From positions 43,565,559 to 43,629,558 of the forward strand of contig NC_083574.1 of the NCBI RefSeq assembly GCF_027579695.1: 64,000 bases of DNA. The letters run 5' to 3'. The translations under genes and the position numbers were made by a program. The notes beneath the pieces are model-generated. The model ran no database searches and had not been told where the DNA came from. It worked only from the letters and a program-made list of their open reading frames with translations. This DNA is from Neoarius graeffei (taxonomy: Eukaryota; Chordata; Actinopteri; Siluriformes; Ariidae). Positions 56,061-64,000 of the stretch are shown piece by piece. Each line of letters opens with the position of its first letter. Position 1 is the stretch's first letter.

Positions 56061-57579
56061 AGTATATACTAAATTATTCCACAGTATTGATGAATTCTTT
56101 AATCTAATTGGTCAGATGGTGTTGAATAATTTTCTATAACTGCACAACTTTGACAATAGTTCCAGATTACATTTGAGTGATAGGTTTATATTAATGCACT
56201 CATTTTCATACAACATCATTATGTGGATGTTTCATAACATTAAACGTAGCTATAAATGGTTCAAAACCATGATGTGTCATTAATTTATTCATTTAAAATT
56301 ATAATTGTTTGGCAAATCTCTGTAATGTAAGAGAAATTAAATGCTTGCTGTCATGTTAGAGGAAAATAATCCACTTTGGAGAGATAACAGGAACTCTACT
56401 TTGCTTTTGGTTGCATCACACCACCCAGTCTTATAGGATTATTTTCCTATAACAGCCCTCCCTGTCATTTTATTCCTTACAGTACATAACTTTCATTTTG
56501 GGTGGTGAATAGAAATACCATAAGTATTAACAGGTAACTCTTTTGGAACGCCACAGTAGTGTACAGTATTGTTTATGTTTCAACAATTTCATTTCATATA
56601 ATATACAATACAACTCTTGTATTCTCTAAGTTGGACATAGTGCTGAATGGTTCCACAGTGGCTTGGCTTGCTGTTTTTCACATTAACAGAAGGGAGCCTA
56701 ACACATCATGTTGTGTAATAACCAAGTCAATCTGTAGCCCCATTTCAGAATTAAAGCTATAAATCCATAATCCACACACTCTCTAGCTAGATTCAATTGC
56801 CCTTGCACCAGTTTAATGTGAAGTATGAGGTAAGGCTCAGGGAATAAATGTGCATGTTGCTGTAATGACACAAACATGAATACTGAAATTTGGCAATGTT
56901 TTTCAATACATCAGACATTCTAAGGGCCTTACTGGGGCTTACTGGTGCCCGCTGAATTTCCCTAAGCTAGATATTCAATGGAATACGTGCAGAAAAGCAC
57001 AGTTTATGCATTATATCTCCAGCTACGTCTATAGGCAGGCAGTGTGATTGTGTACAGCTCACACTTTTTTGCATTAGAGGAAAGTACAAGCCACAAAGGA
57101 CAATAAACAAAATGTGGTTGAAGGGCTTCTGGCTTCAGATTAACGTCCTTGGCATGATTAGAGCTGATTAAACCAATTACATGACATTTGATGCTAATAT
57201 CTTTACGCCCAGAGACCTATTGAAGTGGGAGAAGGCTCATCACCACTAATGCTAGTAAAAAGACTAAGTGGGCTTGAAGTGTGCTTACTGTTCTCAGGAC
57301 GGCTCAAACACTTATAATTTGATTGCCCCACACAATGCGTGATATTTTTCCCACGATGATGGTGAACACTCATCACAGAAAGGGGTACTGCCATTTTTTT
57401 TTCTACCTACATAATTGTCACATCTGACCACCTGACAAACTGGGATATTTTAAAATAAAAATACACAGACTAATGTATCTATGCCTGAACTGGCCCACTT
57501 GTGTTTTCACACTCCTACACACACATATTAACTCATCCTTGCTGAGCCAAATCCATTGCCAGTGCAGCCTACACACACT

Positions 57580-57622
<43 letters not shown>

Positions 57623-57689
57623 ATTTCCAGACTCACTGCAAACTCTATCACTCTGTATAACATTTGGCTCATATAATGATCATTCTTGT
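56061..57689. other. Unannotated stretch with GA microsatellite
   Basis: A GA run lies at 57581-57620. No gene or recognised repeat otherwise. Confidence 0.5.
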
Positions 57690-58085
57690 TAGACATGTAA
57701 CCAAATATGAATACGAAAATGGGAGTGCATCAGGGCTGGAAGTACAACAGGAAGCAACAAAAAGGCTGCGCATGCAGAAGGTTTTGACATGTATGAGGGT
57801 GTGAATAAGTGCAGGACATTGAAAGAAGGTGTGGTCAGAGTTGTGGTGTTTTAAATTAGGCTATTAGTTTTACATTAGGCTACTAATCAACTCAATTCGT
57901 TATCAAATATCACAGGCAAGTACAAACAAAATAACTGCGTAAGTGGGATTTAAAAAAAAAAAGTCCCATGTACTTCTCTGGCTGAGACCAGTTATGAACT
58001 AGAGTGATGTAGCTGAGGATGAGGAACTGTCAAAATAAGAATTCACACACCCTGGTGGTGTTGTTGGTTTTTTTTTTCAGTGTTT
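57690..58085. repeat. Unnamed dispersed repeat, copy 2
   Basis: gtaaccaaatatgaatacga, gcatgcagaaggttttgaca, ttttaaattaggctat, gatgtagctgaggatgagga and a T-run ending cagtgtttcccag match copy 1 at 46735-48145 in the same order. Confidence 0.65.
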
Positions 58086-58715
58086 CCCAGAGAGAGTCAA
58101 CAAACAACAAACAAAAACCCTTATGATTTCTCATTGTACACCATTTCTCTTGCTACGATGGTTTGAAATTCTGTCCTTTACCTTTTTAATTCACACTTAT
58201 CTTTTTAATTAAAGTGGTCATTATCAGTGTAGCAAATCACTCACAGAAGTTGATCTAGGTGTGTTTACAGTAATAGATCTGAGGGAGGACAAGTAATCAA
58301 GCCTGTTTCCTGTCTCTGCTGCAGGTGTAATCCCCTCCGACTCACAACAATTAAGTACTTAATCCCATGTCTTTGACCTGAACTCCAGTCTGCATGATGA
58401 CTCATTAGCACTGTCAGGGAGACTGTACTGCGTCTGCATGCTAATGATGCCGCTGCTCAAATACCGTAAGTCTGGATATTAATAGCTGTCATATCAAAGT
58501 GAAGCTCTTTAACCACTGATGAAATAATAGCATATAATAGTGTATCAGTCTTGTGTTTACAAATCGTTTATTAAAGCTTACAAAGGGCTTCATTTGTAGA
58601 GAATATTGCCAGCACTCTGAAGTACTGTATGCTCGTGTGTTGTTAAGATGGTTGGACATGGTTTTGCATGAATTGTTATTTGCAGCATTCAAATCATTTA
58701 ATCGTTTCATCAGAC
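58086..58715. other. Unannotated stretch
   Basis: No gene or repeat is recognised. Confidence 0.5.
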
Positions 58716-58725
58716 ATGAAGCATG

Positions 58726-59093
58726 GCATGGTGGTGTAGTGGTTAGCGCTGTTGCCTCACAGCAAGAAGGTCCGGGTTCGAGCCCCGTGGCCGGCGAGGG
58801 CCTTTCTGTGCGGAGTTTGCATGTTCTCCCCATGCCCGTGTGGGTTTCCTCCGGGTGCTCCGGTTTCCCCCACAGTCCAAAGACATGCAGGTTAGGTTAA
58901 CTGGTGACTCTAAATTGACCGTAGGTGTGAATGTGAGTGTGAATGGTTGTCTGTGTCTATGTGTCAGCCCTGTGATGACCTGGCGACTTGTCCAGGGTGT
59001 ACCCCGCCTTTCGCCTGTAGTCAGCTGGGATAGGCTCCAGCTTGCCTGCGACCCTGTAGAACAGGATAAAGCGGCTAGAGATAATGAGATGAG
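58726..59093 (+). mobile_element. V-SINE, full length, gagat-type tail
   Basis: Well preserved from gcatggtggtgtagtggtta to gataatgagatgag. A 10-bp duplication, atgaagcatg, lies at 58716-58725 and 59094-59103. Confidence 0.96.
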
Positions 59094-59164
59094 ATGAAGC
59101 ATGACAGCCAATCATCTTTTTGAAAAATCATATTATGCTTGTATCTAAACCAAATTGCAATATG

Positions 59165-59336
59165 AAATATCACCCAGAAAAGGATGAGTTCCCTTTTGAG
59201 TCTGGTTCATTTTACATTTTCTTCAAGTTTTTCATTGCTACTGTTACCTCTGGCTTGTTCATTAGGGACCTACATTTGGATTAACGTAAAGCTGCCCTGT
59301 GACAAAATCTATTGTTAAAATGCTATAAAACAATAC
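59165..59336 (+). repeat. LINE 3' untranslated fragment
   Basis: gagttcccttttgagtctgg, ttcattgctactgttacctc, ggcttgttcattagggacct and gtaaagctgccctgtgacaa match the 3' end of the LINE at 28197-29735. Confidence 0.75.
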
Positions 59337-59346
59337 AGATTGTATA

Positions 59347-59761
59347 GCATCACTGGCTACTTTATTAGGTACACCCATACACGTGCTGTTTTATCTAAAT
59401 CAGTCAGTCCCTGGACAGCAGCACAGTGCATAAAATCATGCAGATACAAATCAAGAGCTTCAGTTAATGTTCACTTCAAACATCAGAATGGGAAAAAATG
59501 TGATCTCGAAGTGTGACTTTCACTGTGGCATGGGTGTTGGTTTGAGCCAGATGGACTGGTTTGAGTATTTCAGAAACTGCTGATCTCCTGGGGTTTTCTC
59601 ACACAACAGTTTGTAGAGTTTACACAGAATGATGTGAAAAACAAAAAACACTGAGTGAGTGACAGTTCTGTGGGTGGAAAAATCTTGTTGATTAGAAAGG
59701 TCAGAGGAAAATGGCCAGATTGGTTCGAGCTGCCAGGAAGGATATAGCAACTCATATAATC
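59347..59761 (+). mobile_element. Tc1 element, left part, split
   Basis: The terminus gcatcactggctactttatt then transposase N-terminal blocks (gtttgagtatttcagaaact, ctcctggggttttctcacac, ggccagattggttcgagctg). A hAT-like element interrupts it at 59762, and it resumes at 61525. Confidence 0.82.
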
Positions 59762-61524
59762 CTGGGCTGCCAACTCTCATGCAATGAGCGTGAGACACAC
59801 ACATTTGATTGTCTTCACACGCTCACATGCCATACCTCCGATTTCTCACGCTAGAAAAAAATCTAGTTTATTTATCTAACCTAGGCTACCCATTGCATCG
59901 CGCCAACCACTTGCGATTGATCAATTACGCCTTACGCACGGCTAAACAGGCAGAGAGGTGTTCCCTTCTGTACACACTCCCCTATGGTAGGTGGCGCATC
60001 TAATGATGCTGCACTCGCCGGAAGTTGGATAATTGCCTACCGTCAATTTAGAGGAAGAGGAGAGAGAAGAAGGTATACGTATTGAAGACGGGTGTCTCAG
60101 ACAGGTTTGTACATATGCACGCCAATGTGTGGTGTTACTGGTGTAATTATGAACTTATATAAAGTTTCTTAATCATTTTACCCTATAAGTGTTGTGAGAA
60201 TATTTAATGCCATATCAAGAGCTGTGTACTAGGCATGCTAAATCATTATAGGCTTACTGCCGTGCCACAGCCTCTATCTTCCCCAACAAGCAGCATGGGA
60301 GAGCACCTCCTTAGCACACGTTTATTAAGGCGCATTTTTAGTTTGTTTACTGTATGTTATCATACTTTATGACTTTATTTGAAGCCATACTGGAAATGTT
60401 GTAAAATAAAGCAAGTAAGAGATAATATTACAAATGCAAGAAGAGCCATTAGCCACCATACCTATTGTTTATTTACAGGGTATTTATTTTTAATTATTTA
60501 TGATGTATGTAATTTCTCAGTTAAAGTAAATAAAGCATGGTCACCTGTAATATCAAAGAACTTGAACTTGTGAATAATTAAAAAAAAAAGACAGAGAACA
60601 ATATACTGAGGAGACAGGGTTTCAAAGAGGGCAAGACAGGTAGAGAATATTTGTCAGATAACAGGCCCTGACGAATGCTCTATTACTAATAAGAAACATA
60701 GATAAGAAATAAATTAATAAGACATATATTAATATAGCTTATTTAAGTATGACCAAAATTTTTAAGCCCAACTTTGTGTGCACATTCCCACCTACTGTAT
60801 GGCCAAGGTTCAGCTTTTTGTGTTTCAATACTGTTCAAACTTAATCATTTTAATGTTTCTTGTAGCACATGCACATTTTGCTTACTGTTTAAGCATTTTA
60901 TTTGTTCTTTTGCTGTTGATATTTTTCCCCATGCCAATCTTCTGCTGAACCCAGTGGTGGGGAAAGCCCTTAAATGCATAATGAATAGTCAGTGAGGGAC
61001 AATCTTATTTTTTGCAACAGTTGTTAAAAACTTAACATTTAGTTTCAATTCAGAAGGTGTTTAGGCTTAGCTGATGAAATATTTTCAAACATGAACTTGC
61101 CTTTAAATCTGAAACACAGGTCTATAGGGCTACAGGAACATTGGCAGTCATCTGTAGTTTTCTAGTGTGGGGGCTTTTAAGCCAAAACTTGGTGCTTTTG
61201 TTGGCCACAAGCTGAAGGTCTGGCAAGTCAGGGTGTGTAAGAATGTAGGTATGGCACATCAGGCCACTCCAAAAATCCACCAGAATGCAGGAACATCTAC
61301 TAAATCCAAAATCTCAGCACCCCCCCCCCCCCCCCCCCCCCCATTGTCCATCTCCAGCTGGACGACCCACAAACAAAACACCAGAATGCAGGGGGACAAG
61401 TGAATATCAAACTGAATACAAAATTCCCACTTACTGCATGGTGTGCGGAAAAATTTTGCCATCCACCCCCCCCCAAAAAAAAAAAAATCTCACTCCAAGG
61501 AATTTCGAAAAGTTGGCAGCCCTG
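59762..61524. mobile_element. hAT-like non-autonomous element in a Tc1
   Basis: The left end ctgggctgccaactctcatg and the complement of the right end (cagggctgccaacttttcga) are inverted repeats beginning with a CAGGG-like motif. The host Tc1 reading overlaps on the two sides (ataatc and ttatcac), consistent with a worn TSD of about 8 bp. The interior of about 1.7 kb has no transposase I can recognise; a C run lies at 61319-61342 and C/A runs near 61464. Confidence 0.65.
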
Positions 61525-61668
61525 TTATCACTCTTTTTACAACCATGGTGATCAGAAAATCATCTCAGCATGCAACAGCAGAAGGCCACGTTGGGTTCCA
61601 CTCCTGCCAGCCAAGAACAGGAATCTTAGAATCAAGAACAAGTTCCTATTAAAGTGTCCAGTGAGTGT
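61525..61668 (+). mobile_element. Tc1 element, right part
   Basis: acaaccatggtgatcagaaa, tcctgccagccaagaacagg then the right terminus aaagtgtccagtgagtgtat before TA. Transposase sequence between the N-terminal part and the end is deleted, so the element was already non-autonomous. Confidence 0.8.
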
Positions 61669-61864
61669 ATAGTCAGTTTGCCAATATAATATAAGTTGGT
61701 ACATTTTTGTCCCAGAATAGCCTTGACAATGCATCAAGACTTCTGTAGAATGAATGTTAATGAATTATATCATGATAATTTGTTCAGTGGGAATTTTATC
61801 ATAAATTAGCTGAATCACTGAATTTCAGTGGAAGCTCATCACTATTGTTATTTCACAATCCAAT

Positions 61865-62030
61865 TGGATTTTTTTTCACCTTTATTGGATAGGACAGTGT
61901 AGAGACAGGAAATGAGCAGGAGAGAAAGATGGGGAGGGATCGGAAAATGACTGCAGGTCAGAATCGAACCCGAGTCCCCAGATTTATGGTATGGTGCCTT
62001 ATCCACCTGAGCCACAATGCCCCCATCCAA
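61865..62030 (-). repeat. tRNA-derived SINE, third family
   Basis: On the minus strand: gggggcattgtggctcaggt (A box), gggttcgattctgacc (B box), and the tail tgtcctatccaataaaggtg then aaaa. It differs from both other SINE families in the window. Poorly defined TSD. Confidence 0.75.
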
Positions 62031-62039
62031 TCAGAGTTT

Positions 62040-62566
62040 AAGGGTTATCCATTTAAATAAGGACTGATTTCTCAGCAACAGGTTTTGTTCAGGTTCCTGT
62101 TAGATTTTTATGAGTTAGTAATTAAAATATACATCACATTCTTGTATCTTCTTGTGAGTTTCATTTATATTAGATCAGTTTCATTAGCTATGCTTACAGC
62201 CTGCGCAGCCTAGTAATAAGGTAAAAATCCAACTCCCCTCAATGAGGATAAAAACCTGTTTACACTTCAACTGGAACAGAGCATACTCATCTGAGGTCAA
62301 TCTGAATTAGACTTGTATGAAGTGGATAATTATTTTCAAAATCTGTTAAATAGAAGAATTATCATCAAGGTCTCACAATAATGAAACCTGCTGACTTAAG
62401 TTTACACGAATCAGTTAAGGAAACTGATTACCTTCACCTATTTAATTTAAAAAATTGATTGCTTTGAGTAAGGTTACTTTATAAAGGTTAAATTTACCTG
62501 ATTTATTCTTTGTTAGACTAACTTAAATCCTCTAGATCAAGTTTAAAGAAATACTAAACTGAATTT
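62040..62566. other. Unannotated stretch
   Basis: No gene or repeat is recognised. Confidence 0.5.
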
Positions 62567-62579
62567 TGAAATACACCAT

Positions 62580-62847
62580 CCATTATCTGTAGCCGCTTAT
62601 CCTGTTCTACAGGGTCGCAGGCAAGCTGGATACATAGACAGACAACCATTCACACCTACGGTCAATTTAGAGCCACCAATTAACCTAAATGTCTTTGGAC
62701 CATGGGGGAAACCAGAGCACCCAGAGGAAACCCACGCAGACAACATGCAAACTCCACACAGAAAGGCCCTCGCCGGCCGCTGGGCTCAAACCCAGGACCT
62801 TCTTGCTGTGAGGTGACAGCGCTAACCACTACACTACCGTGCTGCCC
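62580..62847 (-). mobile_element. V-SINE with internal deletions, ggat-type tail
   Basis: It has both the tail (ccattatctgtagccgctta) and the head (gctaaccactacactaccgt) but lacks most of the L2-like part between gcaagctgg and atacatagac. A 13-bp duplication, tgaaatacaccat, lies at 62567-62579 and 62848-62860. Confidence 0.95.
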
Positions 62848-62950
62848 TGAAATACACCATGTTAAAAATAAAATAACTGAGCAATATATATGTGACCCTC
62901 CATTACAAAACCAGTCTGAAGTTGAAAGTCATGATTTTGAGATACATGGG

Positions 62951-63263
62951 TGTGGCAGTGGGGGCGTGGTCAAGCGCCAGTCTGTGACAGGAGGGCGGAG
63001 TCAGGGAAGGTAAGTAGCAGAATCACTACACCTGAGAGCAATTAACCTGTGTTTGTGTGTCTTCCCAGTGACCGCGCCCTACTTAAGGAGGGAGAGCGAG
63101 AGCAGAGGGGCTCATCCCCGGACCAGATGCCAGTCGTGTGTGTGTTTTTCTGTTTGGTTTAAGGATTGTTAGACTGAAAAGTGTGGCAATAAAATCCCTA
63201 GTTCCGAACCTGATCTCTGTCCTGCCGTCTTCTGTGCTCCACCCTTCCACACGAACGGCTACA
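62951..63263 (+). mobile_element. Solo LTR, family A
   Basis: It begins tgtggcag and ends cggctaca (TG...CA with imperfect inverted ends). A perfect 5-bp duplication, atggg, lies at 62946-62950 and 63264-63268. It contains a cctacttaaggagg promoter-like box and an aataaa signal at 63189, in the order expected of an LTR. No internal genes remain. Confidence 0.93.
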
Positions 63264-63268
63264 ATGGG

Positions 63269-63501
63269 GAAATACATTGTGTGGGGTAACATACTGGTAG
63301 TTGAATTTTAGGTTGAGGCATAATATCAGAGTATAATGTCAACACTTTCATGTTTTGAATTAATTTTGCAGAAATTCAAACCTTATGGCCTTTAAAACAT
63401 GCTTTTGTTAAGATGAGGTGTTCAAATCCTGGAAGAAATTTATTTAAAAAAGGGCGAAAATGCCTTTCAGACTTTGTACTGGTGATCACATATTTCTGAG
63501 G
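63269..63501. other. Unannotated stretch
   Basis: Nothing is recognised. Confidence 0.5.
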
Positions 63502-63505
63502 TTAA

Positions 63506-64000
63506 CCCTTCATGTCTGGTATCAAAACACAGTGGAGATTTCCCACTCACTCGATTCAATATTCGTTTTGATGTAATTTTAACACATAGCCAATAAAATG
63601 GCATAAAATCAACTCATTTTTGTGTAAACAAAATTTGTACGATGTGTTTTAATCTCCTTGTTGCCATGCATGATCTATAAGAAGGCTTCTGATTGGCTGC
63701 ACTGCTCCTTCACAAGCACAGTTTGCAACACGCAACCCAATTCCTGTATGATGGGAGAAATCACAAGGCTCTTAAACATAAATCTAAATGATAGTTAAAA
63801 GTTGAGTGATTTAGTTGCAGATTTCTTTGCACAACCCTGGAAAGAGGACATTATAGGTGAGATCAATAACAATGGAGATAAATTCAAGAATGAGTTTGAT
63901 CTAAAAAAACACCGAATCCGAGTTCCTCATGGAAAGTGATGTTGACCAAGTCAAGTGGGAAAAAGTTTCAAAATGTAGGTGATATTTTTGTACCTGGCAG
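63506..64000 (+). mobile_element. Possible piggyBac-type left end, runs off window
   Basis: TTAA at 63502-63505 is followed by cccttcatgtctggta, matching the TTAA-ccctt rule of piggyBac ends. No transposase can be confirmed in the remaining bases; the partner end would lie beyond 64000. Confidence 0.35.

Noticed and set aside
61865..62030. Genuine tRNA gene on the minus strand
   Set aside because: The promoter boxes are tRNA-like, but it extends into a SINE tail (ccaataaaggtgaaaa) and lacks a paired acceptor stem.

Overview
The window is a stretch of vertebrate nuclear DNA, most likely from a teleost fish and plausibly a catfish-like one. It is AT-rich. No operons or bacterial-type genes are visible, and I found no convincing single-copy protein-coding gene. 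The evidence for a teleost is about twenty tRNA-derived SINEs of the V-SINE (DANA/Mermaid-like) type, several fish-type Tc1 families, L2/Maui-type LINE 3' ends, hAT, piggyBac and PIF/ISL2EU-like fragments, solo LTRs, and long dinucleotide microsatellites. The region is probably intronic or intergenic.

Layout. 1-9.3 kb: SINEs (1806, 3102, 4475, 6647), an acttgagtaa-type repeat and a TIR element inserted in a SINE (6884-7670). 9.6-11.2 kb: a complete but dead Tc1 element. 12.0-13.5 kb: a hAT derivative with a perfect 8-bp target-site duplication (TSD). 13.5-16.1 kb: two tandem SINEs, then a TIR element carrying a nested solo LTR. 18.4-20.7 kb: a decayed minisatellite and a Tc1 whose left end is a perfect palindrome. 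21.8-25.1 kb: SINEs and one candidate exon. 25.9-27.5 kb: a BED-type hAT with an internal minisatellite. 28.2-33.0 kb: two LINE 3' ends flanking a Tc1. 33.7-35.2 kb: an inverted/tandem repeat and two GT microsatellites. 36.3-38.6 kb: SINEs and nested DNA elements.

41.0-45.6 kb is the most layered block. An old Tc1 was invaded by a 3.1-kb inverted-repeat element that encodes an internally deleted cysteine-rich protein; that element was itself hit by a SINE and by a PIF-like MITE, and a piggyBac derivative lies next to it. 46.7-48.1 kb: an unnamed repeat split by an ISL2EU-like element carrying convergent THAP and SWIM/YqaJ-type fragments. 48.9-56.1 kb: Tc1 and mariner remnants, SINEs and a probable LTR. 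57.7-64.0 kb: a second copy of the unnamed repeat, a Tc1 split by a 1.76-kb hAT-like element, a solo LTR and a piggyBac-like end that runs off the window.

The coding fragments do not form a pathway. Each is a remnant of a transposon protein broken by stops, frameshifts or internal deletions. The biological content is a record of insertion order, read from nested elements and their TSDs. Family names are from memory; no database search was possible.
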